A DNA stretch of 64,000 nt, taken from positions 2,790,001 to 2,854,000 of the forward strand of contig NZ_CP056122.1 in the NCBI RefSeq assembly GCF_018219455.1, in the 5' to 3' direction. Of the stretch, positions 54,951-63,859 are shown piece after piece; within the stretch, counting starts at the first letter, position 1; each line of letters opens with the position of its first letter. The notes beneath the pieces were generated by a model, which saw only the letters and a list, made by a program, of their open reading frames with translations, was not told the origin of the DNA and ran no database searches. Origin of the DNA: Moritella sp. 5 (GTDB lineage Bacteria > Pseudomonadota > Gammaproteobacteria > Enterobacterales > Moritellaceae). A program made the position numbers and the translations under genes.

Positions 54951-56813
54951 ATGAGAAAATTATTCTCACTACTCGGATTCATTCTTTCTAAAATAGGTCG
55001 CTCGATTACATTCACGCGTAATTTAATCTTGAACCTGTTTTTCATTTCTTTTATAGCAATTATTATTCTTGCTTTGCAGCAGCAAAAAGAAGCACCAGTC
55101 ACATTCGCAGATAATACCGCTTTGGTTCTCAACTTAAACGGAGTCTTGGTTGATCAACCAAAATTAGTTGATCCATTCGACCAAGTTATTGGTGAGCTTG
55201 TTGATTCTCAAAATGTCATTAATGAAATTGCTATTTCAGACGTTGTTAGCGTCATTAACAGCGCGAAGACAGACAATGCCATTAGCGCACTAATCTTAGA
55301 TCTCGCACAGCTAAAACCAGCGAGTTTAACGAAATTAACGGATATTTCGGATGCATTAGTTGAATTCAAAAAAAGTAACAAGCCAATTTACGCTTACGGT
55401 GATTACTTTAGCCAAGAACAATACTTCCTTGCTTCATTTGCGGATGAAATTCTGTTAAATCCTGCAGGTGGTGTGTTACTACAAGGTTATGGTAGTTATA
55501 GTCTTTATTTCAAAGATGCCATTGATAAGCTAAATCTATCATCACATGTGTTCCGTGTAGGCACTTATAAATCATTTGTTGAACCCTTTACACGTAGTGA
55601 CATGTCAGCAGAAAGTAAAGAAGCCAAATTAAACTGGTTAAATCAACTTTGGGATACCTACACCAGCACCGTTGCTAATAATCGCTTAATTAACGCTGAC
55701 GACGTAGCGCCTAAAGCAGATATATTTATTGCACAATTGCAATCAGTCAATGGCAACATTGCGCAATATGCTTTAAAACAAAAACTTGTAGACCAACTAT
55801 TAACACGTGAACAAATTTCTCGTTATCTGGCTAAAAAGCTAAACAGTGAATCAGATAAATATGAAAAAGTTGAGTTTTTAGATTACCTTAAACTTCTTCC
55901 GACACAGTTTGAAGAACAAGGTTTTGCGAGTAAACCTGGTGTCGGTATCATTTTTGCTAATGGCCAGATCTTAGATGGTACTCAACCTTCTGGTGCGATT
56001 GGCGGAAAATCGCTAACTAAGCTGTTACTACAAGCGAAAGACGATGAACAAATTAAAGCCTTAGTTCTACGAATCGACAGTCCAGGCGGTAGTGCATTTG
56101 CGTCAGAACAAATCCGAACCGCATTATTAGAAGTAAAAGAATCGGGTAAACCCGTTATTGTTTCGATGGGCAGCGTCGCCGCATCTGGTGGTTATTGGAT
56201 AGCCTCTGCAGCTGATGAAATTTGGGCTAAACCAACCACTATCACCGGTTCAATTGGTATCTTTGGTCTATTTGCGACAACTGAAAAATTACTCGCTAAA
56301 ATGGGCATTTACAGTGATGGTGTCGGGACAACCGATTACACAGGACTGTCTGTAAATCGAGAACTACCTGAGCACATGGCTAAAATTATCCAAATGACGG
56401 TTGAAAATGGCTATAGCAACTTCTTAACTGTCGTTGCTGAAGGTCGCGATATGACAACAGAAGAAGTTGATAAGGTTGCTCAAGGTCGTGTTTGGACTGG
56501 TAGCGATGCGCTTAATCTTGGTCTTATTGATAACCTTGGCAGCCTTGATGATGCAATTGCGTCTGCCGCTAAAAAAGCGGGTGTATCGAGTGATTCATTA
56601 ATTTTAATTCAAACACCCCGTAGTGAGCGCGATAGATTACTGTCTATGTTCACTCAATCTGTTGCAAAGCAAGTATTAACAGAACTCAACATTAGTCCTA
56701 ATGGTCGTATCGCTACTTGGTTAGCAACGATGAGCCTACAAGCCGGACAGCTCACTAACTACTCAGATCCACAAGGACTATATGTGGAATGTTTAGTGTG
56801 CGAAATTAAATAA
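54951..56813 (+). CDS. sppA: Signal peptide peptidase SppA (67K type)
   Basis: SppA degrades cleaved signal peptides on the periplasmic face of the inner membrane. The 620-residue protein has one N-terminal membrane span (about residues 20-43), an N-terminal domain with the general-base Lys207 ('FRVGTYKSFVEPFTR') and a C-terminal domain with the nucleophile Ser412 ('SMGSVAASGGYWIAS'). These positions match Lys209 and Ser409 of E. coli SppA. AGGA lies eight bases before the ATG. ansA follows, as in many Gammaproteobacteria. Confidence 0.95.
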   Translation: MRKLFSLLGFILSKIGRSITFTRNLILNLFFISFIAIIILALQQQKEAPVTFADNTALVLNLNGVLVDQPKLVDPFDQVIGELVDSQNVINEIAISDVVSVINSAKTDNAISALILDLAQLKPASLTKLTDISDALVEFKKSNKPIYAYGDYFSQEQYFLASFADEILLNPAGGVLLQGYGSYSLYFKDAIDKLNLSSHVFRVGTYKSFVEPFTRSDMSAESKEAKLNWLNQLWDTYTSTVANNRLINADDVAPKADIFIAQLQSVNGNIAQYALKQKLVDQLLTREQISRYLAKKLNSESDKYEKVEFLDYLKLLPTQFEEQGFASKPGVGIIFANGQILDGTQPSGAIGGKSLTKLLLQAKDDEQIKALVLRIDSPGGSAFASEQIRTALLEVKESGKPVIVSMGSVAASGGYWIASAADEIWAKPTTITGSIGIFGLFATTEKLLAKMGIYSDGVGTTDYTGLSVNRELPEHMAKIIQMTVENGYSNFLTVVAEGRDMTTEEVDKVAQGRVWTGSDALNLGLIDNLGSLDDAIASAAKKAGVSSDSLILIQTPRSERDRLLSMFTQSVAKQVLTELNISPNGRIATWLATMSLQAGQLTNYSDPQGLYVECLVCEIK

Positions 56814-56843
56814 CCCTCTAGATTAACTGAACCCAGTGAGTCA

Positions 56844-56885
56844 TTGAATTGAGCGGTAAACGAATCCATTTATCGCTCAATTCAA
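56844..56885 (+). terminator. 17-bp hairpin between sppA and ansA
   Basis: TTGAATTGAGCGGTAAA (56844-56860) pairs with TTTATCGCTCAATTCAA (56869-56885) with one G-T pair and an eight-base loop. It lies 31 bases after the sppA stop. Only ATTTA follows, so it may be a partial terminator or a 3' end stabiliser between sppA and ansA. Confidence 0.6.
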
Positions 56886-57003
56886 ATTTATACCTTAATT
56901 ACCCTATTAAATTGCAGCTTTATTAAGCAATCTAGTATCAAGCTATTCCATTAATTAATTTCAGCACTATAATCCTCTTTAAAAACGCACAGGGAATTTA
57001 TTA

Positions 57004-58014
57004 ATGGCTAAGAAATCAATCTACATCGCATATACTGGTGGCACGATCGGTATGCAACATTCAGAACACGGTTATGTACCGATGGAAGGATTCATGACGG
57101 ATTGCTTAGCACGTCTACCTGAATTCCACCGCGAAGAAATGCCTGATTTCACCCTTCACGAGTATTCGCCGTTAATCGACTCCTCTAACATGTCACCTTC
57201 TGATTGGCAGCAGATCGCAGAAGATATCCAAAGCAATTATGACGACTACGATGGCTTTGTGATCTTACATGGTACTGATACCATGGCGTACACAGCATCA
57301 GCATTATCATTTATGTTAGAAGATCTTGGCAAACCGGTTATTGTTACAGGTTCACAGATCCCACTGGCTGAGATCCGTTCAGATGGCCAAAGCAACTTAC
57401 TGAACTCGCTTTACCTAGCAGCGAACTACCCTGTTCATGAAGTCTGTTTATTCTTTAATAACCAATTATTACGTGGCAACAGAACCACAAAAGTCCATGC
57501 AGATGGCTTTAGCGCGTTTGCGACACCAAACTGCGAAACGCTATTAAAAGTGGGTATTAACATTGAAATAATGCTCGGTGATGTAAAACCTATTACTGAA
57601 AAAACACTTACCGTTAGTAACATTACACCACAGCCTATTGCGATCGTGACACTTTACCCTGGAATTTCAACAGAAGTTATCTTTAATATTCTGCTACAAC
57701 CAGTTAAAGCGTTAATCTTGCTAAGTTATGGCGTAGGTAATGCTCCGCAAAGTGAAGCACTTTTGAATGCGCTTGAAGCCGCTAACCAGCGTGGTATCGT
57801 TGTGGTGAATCTTACCCAATGCATTAAAGGTAAAGTTAACATGGGCGGTTATGCGACAGGCGATGCTCTGGCGCAAGTTGGTGTTATCTCGGGTTATGAT
57901 ATGACGACCGAAGCTGCATTAACTAAGTTGCATTATCTCATCAGTAAAAAGCTATCAAGTGAAGAAATTAAAGTACTAATGCAACAAAACATTCGTGGTG
58001 AATTAACCCACTAA
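57004..58014 (+). CDS. ansA: L-asparaginase type I (cytoplasmic)
   Basis: AnsA hydrolyses asparagine to aspartate and ammonia. The 336-residue protein has the first catalytic Thr in 'IYIAYTGGTIGMQHSEHG', the second in 'FVILHGTDTMAYTASAL', then 'VTGSQIPLAEIRSDGQSNL'. No signal peptide is present, which places it in the cytoplasm. GGGA eight bases before the ATG is the ribosome site. It follows sppA by 190 bases. Confidence 0.95.
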   Translation: MAKKSIYIAYTGGTIGMQHSEHGYVPMEGFMTDCLARLPEFHREEMPDFTLHEYSPLIDSSNMSPSDWQQIAEDIQSNYDDYDGFVILHGTDTMAYTASALSFMLEDLGKPVIVTGSQIPLAEIRSDGQSNLLNSLYLAANYPVHEVCLFFNNQLLRGNRTTKVHADGFSAFATPNCETLLKVGINIEIMLGDVKPITEKTLTVSNITPQPIAIVTLYPGISTEVIFNILLQPVKALILLSYGVGNAPQSEALLNALEAANQRGIVVVNLTQCIKGKVNMGGYATGDALAQVGVISGYDMTTEAALTKLHYLISKKLSSEEIKVLMQQNIRGELTH

Positions 58015-58076
58015 ACTATCACTAGTAGAGTCTCTAGTAAACTGCGCTAGCATACGATTAAATAAATATTATCAAT

Positions 58077-58117
58077 AAAAAAACGGGAAAGACAATTGCT
58101 GTCTTTCCCGTTTTTTT
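58077..58117. terminator. Bidirectional terminator between ansA and punC
   Basis: ACGGGAAAGACA-ATTGC-TGTCTTTCCCGT (58083-58111) is a perfect 12-bp stem, with an A-run of seven before and a T-run of seven after. It ends the convergent ansA and punC transcripts from both sides. Confidence 0.9.
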
Positions 58118-58141
58118 ATTCAAATTTTAGCTTGTAATAAA

Positions 58142-59374
58142 TTAAACCACTACAGCATCACTTGCTGATATATTCGTTGTTTTATGTTTAGCTAATACAT
58201 AACCAACCACAATAAGCAAACCTTGGAACAACATCACAGCAGTCACTGTATAAAGACCATCTTCAGAAAATGCAGATACCACACTGCTCGCTAAGAAACA
58301 AAACATAGTCTGTAAAAAGTTAAGTAATCCCGCAGCAGTTGCACTACAGTTCTTAAAGTCAGCGAGAGCAGCATTAATCACCAATGGGTAAATAGCACCA
58401 TTAGCAACCGCTAAGAAACAGAATGGGATCAAAATAGGCCAAATAGTCGCTGGTGATGTTACAAACGCAATCACAAACATAGTCACAACCGTTGTGATAA
58501 ACAAAGTCATTAACCAAGGCAATAATTGTTTCGCACTAAAGCGTGTTAACAGGCTACGACAACCATAGCCACCAACAAGAAAAGCTGCTGTCTGAGGTAG
58601 ATAACTTAGACCAATATCCGAACCCGAATAGCCCATAGCAGTCATAATGAATGGTGAACCAGTTAAATACGCGAAGAATGCAGCGGAACACGCCGCAAAC
58701 ATCAACATATTACCCATGAATATTTTTGATTTTACAATTTGCTTATAATCACGCGCCAATTGCGATGACAATTTTTCTTGTTTTTTATCTAAAGGTGCAC
58801 TTTCTTTTTCACTACTTGTTGCAAATGCCAACGCTAAACCAATCACCACAAGCACAACAAAAATACTACGCCAGCCAAAAAACACTTCTAAAGCTGCGCC
58901 AAGTAAAGGTGCTAACGCGGGAGACAGCGCAACCAATGGCATTATCGTCGCAAAGACACGTTCTGACGCTTTACCTTGATAACGGTCAATAACAACAGCC
59001 TGCCAAATAACAGTGCCGCAACATGCCCCTAATGCTTGACCAAAACGTGCAAGAAGAAATAACTCAATACTGTTAGATAGTGAGATAACAGCAGTTGATA
59101 TAACAAAGATAGCCATGCCAACAAACAGCATCTTTTTACGGCCAACACGATCAGACAGTGGACCATAAACTAATTGACCAAGTGCCATACCCAATAAAAA
59201 AATACTGAGCGACAAACTAATTAATGTCTGAGATGTACCAAATTCGTGACGAATAGTTTCGAATGCCGGTAAATACATATCCGTAGCGAGGAAACCCAAC
59301 ATACTTAATCCAGAAAACCAGATCATCGTGCTCATTGGGATTTTATTTTTAGTGTTATTTTCAATATTGTTCAT
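58142..59374 (-). CDS. punC: MFS transporter PunC (Bcr/CflA family, purine nucleoside uptake)
   Basis: The 410-residue protein has 12 membrane segments and the DHA1 signature 'GQLVYGPLSDRVGRKKMLF' after 'FLATDMYLPAFETIRHEF'. The divergent neighbour is an ortholog-like PunR, the same pair as E. coli punC (ydhC) / punR (ydhB), in which PunC imports purine nucleosides. The assignment depends mostly on that context; other Bcr/CflA drug exporters look similar. A terminator lies directly after the stop. Confidence 0.82.
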   Translation of the reverse strand: MNNIENNTKNKIPMSTMIWFSGLSMLGFLATDMYLPAFETIRHEFGTSQTLISLSLSIFLLGMALGQLVYGPLSDRVGRKKMLFVGMAIFVISTAVISLSNSIELFLLARFGQALGACCGTVIWQAVVIDRYQGKASERVFATIMPLVALSPALAPLLGAALEVFFGWRSIFVVLVVIGLALAFATSSEKESAPLDKKQEKLSSQLARDYKQIVKSKIFMGNMLMFAACSAAFFAYLTGSPFIMTAMGYSGSDIGLSYLPQTAAFLVGGYGCRSLLTRFSAKQLLPWLMTLFITTVVTMFVIAFVTSPATIWPILIPFCFLAVANGAIYPLVINAALADFKNCSATAAGLLNFLQTMFCFLASSVVSAFSEDGLYTVTAVMLFQGLLIVVGYVLAKHKTTNISASDAVVV

Positions 59375-59478
59375 TACTTAAACTACATAGACTAATGATG
59401 ATGTTACTAGTTTAATACTGGAGATTATGTTTGAGAAACGCTAATATTTCACTATTGCTTTCAAAAAAATTGATGTGT

Positions 59479-60381
59479 ATGTTTTCCCAACAAGATCTGC
59501 AAGTTATCGACGCAGTTGCCAGACGCGGAAGTTTCACCTCGGCGGCTGATGAATTATGTAAAGTACCAAGTGCGATTAGCTACACGGTACGTAATATTGA
59601 AGAACGGTTAGCGGTCAAATTATTTATCCGCCTACACCGTAAAGTACAACTCACACCCGCGGGTGAATATTTTGTGATTGAATCTCGTAAATTGCTCAAG
59701 CAAATGGCACATATGAAGTTTCAAACCCAGCGCGTCGCTAACGGTTGGAACCAAAGTGTGTCCCTAGCTTTAGACAACGTGGTACATGAAGGCCGTATTA
59801 ACACTATGGTTGGAGACTTCTACAACGCATTTCCGGATGTAGAACTGTTACTTACAATGGAAGTATATAACGGTGTTTGGGATGCCTTAGTTGATTCACG
59901 CGCCGATATAGCTATTGGTGCAACCGCATCAATCCCGGTGAGTGGCGGCTTTGATTATCGCGGAATGGGTGAACTAAAATGGACATTTGTCATTAGTCCT
60001 ACCCACCCTCTCGCCAATGCAGAGCAGGCAATCAGTAACGAAGAACTCGCTAAATACCCCGTCATTTGTTTAGAAGATACGGCACGTAAACTACCGAAAC
60101 GTACCACCTGGTTACTTGATAATCAACGTCGTCTTGTAGTACCAAACTGGCATAGCGCAACCCAATTACTCAAAGGCGGCTTAGGTATTGCTATCATGCC
60201 TGCACATATGGCAAATAAACTGTTAATTACTGGAGAGTTAATAGAGAAAGAACTCATCACAAGTTTACCTGTCAGTGACTGCTGTCTTGCTTGGAATACC
60301 AAACGAATGAGCCCTGCAGTTCAATGGTTACTTGATTATTTAGGGGATAGTGACCAGTTACATCAGCAATGGTTAGAATAA
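59479..60381 (+). CDS. punR: LysR-family activator PunR
   Basis: The protein has an N-terminal helix-turn-helix ('LQVIDAVARRGSFTSAADEL', 'VPSAISYTVRNIEERLAVKL') and a LysR effector domain. It is strikingly close to E. coli PunR (YdhB), for example 'NGVWDALVDSRADIAIGAT', 'TWLLDNQRRLVVPNW' and 'WLLDYLGDSDQL'. PunR activates the divergent punC in response to purine nucleosides. The homologous start is the ATG at 59479. A TTG at 59431 with GGAG at 59420-59423 would add a 16-residue extension, so the true start is not settled. Confidence 0.88.
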   Translation: MFSQQDLQVIDAVARRGSFTSAADELCKVPSAISYTVRNIEERLAVKLFIRLHRKVQLTPAGEYFVIESRKLLKQMAHMKFQTQRVANGWNQSVSLALDNVVHEGRINTMVGDFYNAFPDVELLLTMEVYNGVWDALVDSRADIAIGATASIPVSGGFDYRGMGELKWTFVISPTHPLANAEQAISNEELAKYPVICLEDTARKLPKRTTWLLDNQRRLVVPNWHSATQLLKGGLGIAIMPAHMANKLLITGELIEKELITSLPVSDCCLAWNTKRMSPAVQWLLDYLGDSDQLHQQWLE

Positions 60382-60453
60382 TAACTGTTATGCTAGCCAT
60401 TGATATTCTATAATTAGTTCTATTGATTGTATTTAAAAGGATTTACATCACTA

Positions 60454-63400
60454 ATGGCTGCTACATTTTCAAATTTTCGTCAACGATTCTCACGTGCGCC
60501 ACGTTATCAACGTATATTAAGTTATACGCTGGTTATCTACCTAATATATGCCTTGCTGTTAGGCTTACTCGCCCCCTACCTCGCTAAAAATATCGCACCA
60601 GAAAAAATCAGTGCGTTACTTGGCCGCCCAGTACAACTGCAAGATGTCAGTATTAACCCTTTAACCCTCAAATTTGAGATCAAAGGGTTTGAAATTCAAA
60701 CCCAAGATCAGCAAGATTTTACAGGCATTGGTCGACTCACATTGCAAATTAACTTATGGAAAAGTTTATTCAATGGCAGTATCAATATTGAGACTATCGA
60801 AATTGACCAAGCCTTTGCTAATATTGAAAAATTAGATGAGAGTCAATTTAACTTCTCTGATATTCCAGCGCACATTTCGGCACAATCGTTGCACTCAGAA
60901 ACAGAAACACCAGCACCCGTTAGCGAAGACACAAGTGAAAGCAATGAGTTACCACATATTCAAATCGCTAATATCAGCATCACCAACACCAAATTTAATT
61001 TTAAAGACCTCCCTACAGGTGCTGAACTCGACTACCCAGCAATCAATATTGTACTGACCAAATTTAATAGTCTGGCAATGTTGAATAGTAAAAAACGCAG
61101 TAACGCGCCATCCTCAACTTACAACAGTTATGATTTGAGCATTGAAGGCGCCGACAATAGCGCAGTGACCACGGTAGGTCGATTCCAGTTAACGCCATTG
61201 GAAGCGCAAGGTAACTTGGCCCTTAAGCACATAAAATTAGTGACATTCTGGCCATTCATAGCAGAACAATTAACGGCTAAACTCGCGTCAGGCGTTATTG
61301 ACTTTACAACTGACTATCAATTCATTAGTGGTGATGAATCTCCGCAGTTGATCACTAATGCCGGTCAATTTTCATTACGTACACTGGTATTCACTGACCC
61401 AGAAAAAGAACTAGTCAACCTACCGTTACTCACAGTTGCAGGCATCAAAGTTGACTTATTACAACAACAAATTGGTTTAGATAATATCAGTACCGATGGA
61501 TTAAAAGTTAATGCAGTTGTAAACAAGGACGGTGTTGTTAACCTAGCAAACGCTTTTACACCAAAACATACAGAACCAACTAGCACATCATCAGATACCA
61601 AAATAACAGCTAAATCGGAATCGCAGGCAACGCAACCTGAAAGCAATGAGACTCAAGCAACTGAAAATCCAGAAACACAAGAATGGCTCCTCACCCTTGG
61701 CGAATTTAATTTAACCAACTACGATATCAATGTCATTGAATCTATGATGACGAATGCAACTGCATGGCGTGTATTCCCAATTAACGTCAGTACCAAATCA
61801 TTGACCAGCCGTCTTGATACTCCCATTGAATATGACTTAGGCTTCACGATTAATGATAAAGGCACCTTCGCTTCTCAAGGTAGCGCAGATGTAAAAGAAC
61901 AATCGCTTGATGCTACTATCAATTTAGATAAATTGAACCTCGCACAATTTCAACCTTATCTTAAACCTTACGTGAACATCACAATCCAAAGTGGTGAATT
62001 CACAACGCAAGGTAACCTTTATGCGAATGCCAAAGGTGCAGCTCGATTTGATGGTTCAATAAAACTGGAAGCACTAGTAATTAATGACAATAAATTAAAT
62101 AAAACACTCATCAAGTGGCAAGACTTCAATATCAATAGTCTTAAATTTGATAAAGAAGCAAACAGTTTACTTATCGACCATGTTTCTTTTGTACAGCCAT
62201 ATGCTCAGATGATTGTCGCAGCAGATAAAAGCTCTAATGTGTCAGATCTTGTTGTCAAAACCAAAGACGAGACAAAAGATGCGGCAGTTGAACAAGTTAA
62301 GCCCCAAGTCAACTCAGAGACTCAAAAAGCTCAAACGGCAGAAGATGCAATGCTGATTGAAATTAACAAGATCACACTCGCACAAGGTAAAGTTGACTAT
62401 ATCGATAACGTGCTTAAACCTAGCTTTGAAGCTGTCATCGAAAATATAGAAGGCCATGTTGGTAAGCTCTCATCTACAACAACCAAAAATGCAGAAATTG
62501 ATATTAAAGCTATTGTCAATAAATACGCCCCTATGACCTTAAGAGGTGTGATTAATCCATTAACTCCAGAACCTTTCGTTGATGTGGAATTCGTGTTCGA
62601 TAATTTCGAGTTGCCCTCAATGACTCCCTACTCGGGTACATATGCTGGTTTAGATATTGATGAAGGTCAGTTATCTCTAGCCCTAAAATACAAACTAGAT
62701 AAGAATCATTTAGAGGGCAGTAACCATATCTTTATTGACCAACTGGATATGAACGATACCAAAGACAGTGACGCAGGAACAATACTACCGATCACCTTAG
62801 CTATTCCTCTACTAAAAGACAGTAATGGTGCGATTGATTTAGGAGTAAATGTATCTGGTGATATTAACGACCCAAGTTTTAATGTTGGTGAAATTGTACT
62901 AAAATCATTAAGCAACATTATTCTTAAAGCGGTTACCTCACCATTTACGTTATTGGCAAGTCTTGTTGATACAACCGACGATTTAGATAAAGTCAGTTTT
63001 GCTAATGGCTCAGCAATACTTGCCAAAGCAGAGCAAACTAAGCTAGATACATTAGCGAAAGCATTAGCACAACGTCCAGAGATCAAATTGAACATAAAAG
63101 GCAGTTATGATGTAAACATGGACAAACAAGCGCTTCAAAATCGAGCGGTGAATGCGAAACTAAGTCAATTAACAAACACCAATGTTTCGGAAACGATTAA
63201 CGCAACGAATATACCAGCATCAGGTGATATGAGAAATGCACTTATCGCGTTATATGAGCAAGAAACCAAAGGTAAAGCAGATGCGCTACGCAACGCAATT
63301 ACAGCGCAACAACCCGCATTAGCTAAACCAGAGTTAGAACAAATTTGGCTTCGTAGTTTATATACAAAAGTAAGTAAACAACAAGCTATCTCGGATAAAG

Positions 63401-63555
63401 TACTAAGAAAATTAGCTAAGTCGCGAGCTAGAGCGATTAAAACTCATTTACTAGATGTCAGTAAAGTTGACGCTGGCCGTGTCTTTCTATTAAGCCATCA
63501 AAGCAATGTCCCATCAGAAAGTACACAAACAACATTGACGCTTGTCGTTAAGTAA
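60454..63555 (+). CDS. DUF748 / AsmA-like large envelope protein
   Basis: The protein (about 1033 residues) has one N-terminal membrane span (about residues 20-45, 'ILSYTLVIYLIYALLLGLLA') and a long periplasmic beta-rich region of the DUF748/AsmA-like type: 'ISALLGRPVQLQDVSINPLT' near the start and 'GVNVSGDINDPSFNVGEIV' later, ending with an OmpA-like part ('FANGSAILAKAEQTKLDTLA', 'RPEIKLNIKGSYD'). AsmA-like proteins are bridge-like carriers implicated in phospholipid transport to the outer membrane. A TTG at 60427 also opens the frame; ATG 60454 is preferred. Two Ser/Thr/Glu-rich linkers interrupt the domain (about residues 150-180 and 380-410). Confidence 0.82.
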   Translation: MAATFSNFRQRFSRAPRYQRILSYTLVIYLIYALLLGLLAPYLAKNIAPEKISALLGRPVQLQDVSINPLTLKFEIKGFEIQTQDQQDFTGIGRLTLQINLWKSLFNGSINIETIEIDQAFANIEKLDESQFNFSDIPAHISAQSLHSETETPAPVSEDTSESNELPHIQIANISITNTKFNFKDLPTGAELDYPAINIVLTKFNSLAMLNSKKRSNAPSSTYNSYDLSIEGADNSAVTTVGRFQLTPLEAQGNLALKHIKLVTFWPFIAEQLTAKLASGVIDFTTDYQFISGDESPQLITNAGQFSLRTLVFTDPEKELVNLPLLTVAGIKVDLLQQQIGLDNISTDGLKVNAVVNKDGVVNLANAFTPKHTEPTSTSSDTKITAKSESQATQPESNETQATENPETQEWLLTLGEFNLTNYDINVIESMMTNATAWRVFPINVSTKSLTSRLDTPIEYDLGFTINDKGTFASQGSADVKEQSLDATINLDKLNLAQFQPYLKPYVNITIQSGEFTTQGNLYANAKGAARFDGSIKLEALVINDNKLNKTLIKWQDFNINSLKFDKEANSLLIDHVSFVQPYAQMIVAADKSSNVSDLVVKTKDETKDAAVEQVKPQVNSETQKAQTAEDAMLIEINKITLAQGKVDYIDNVLKPSFEAVIENIEGHVGKLSSTTTKNAEIDIKAIVNKYAPMTLRGVINPLTPEPFVDVEFVFDNFELPSMTPYSGTYAGLDIDEGQLSLALKYKLDKNHLEGSNHIFIDQLDMNDTKDSDAGTILPITLAIPLLKDSNGAIDLGVNVSGDINDPSFNVGEIVLKSLSNIILKAVTSPFTLLASLVDTTDDLDKVSFANGSAILAKAEQTKLDTLAKALAQRPEIKLNIKGSYDVNMDKQALQNRAVNAKLSQLTNTNVSETINATNIPASGDMRNALIALYEQETKGKADALRNAITAQQPALAKPELEQIWLRSLYTKVSKQQAISDKVLRKLAKSRARAIKTHLLDVSKVDAGRVFLLSHQSNVPSESTQTTLTLVVK

Positions 63556-63576
63556 CGTTATTACGTAATAGCGTTA
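63553..63576. repeat. 24-bp near-perfect palindrome over the DUF748-gene stop codon
   Basis: TAACGTTATTAC and GTAATAGCGTTA (63553-63576) are complementary at 11 of 12 positions with no spacer. The first three bases are the stop codon of the large gene. It could be a binding site, a cruciform-forming site or part of the 3' end signal. Confidence 0.5.
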
Positions 63577-63584
63577 TATGAAAA

Positions 63585-63624
63585 TAGGCTTCATTGGCTG
63601 TGTTATCACAACTGGTGAAGCCTA
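63585..63624. terminator. Hairpin between the DUF748 gene and the globin remnant
   Basis: TAGGCTTCA (63585-63593) and TGAAGCCTA (63616-63624) are perfect arms; shorter TGTG/CACA arms lie inside. On the minus strand TTTTCAT follows, and on the plus strand ATGTTATTTT follows, so it probably ends transcripts from both sides. Confidence 0.6.
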
Positions 63625-63627
63625 ATG

Positions 63628-63859
63628 TTATTTTGCAGATACAATATCGGCTTTCGTCGGTTATAACCGTATCAACAAAATCACTCACAACAACTGTCAT
63701 CGGCACTAGTCCTCCGAGTCGGTCATAGAGTGAAATATCTGAATGTTCACTCCCAACATCTTTTGCAGCTTTAACATCCAAACTCAAAGCTGAATTAAAA
63801 AGAAATAAACAGATAAATAATCCAGGCATCAATAAAGAATTATATCTCATCATAGCCAT
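63628..63859 (-). pseudogene. Internally deleted group 1 truncated globin with signal peptide
   Basis: The frame begins with a signal peptide ('LLMPGLFICLFLFNSALS') and then 'SLYDRLGGLVPMTVVVSDFV' and 'DTVITDE', the N-terminal helix region of secreted truncated (2/2) globins. After that the globin pattern stops: residues for the heme pocket and proximal His are missing. In another frame directly after VITDE the sequence reads 'PTKADIVSAK' followed by a stop at 63628, like the C-terminal tail of such globins from memory. An internal deletion with frame loss explains both. The unbroken ORF continues to 63548 through the terminator hairpin. Confidence 0.55.

Noticed and set aside
63548-63627. 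C-terminal part of the 103-residue ORF as a real globin segment
   Set aside because: It reads through the terminator hairpin and has no globin-like residues, so it is probably out-of-frame sequence after a deletion.
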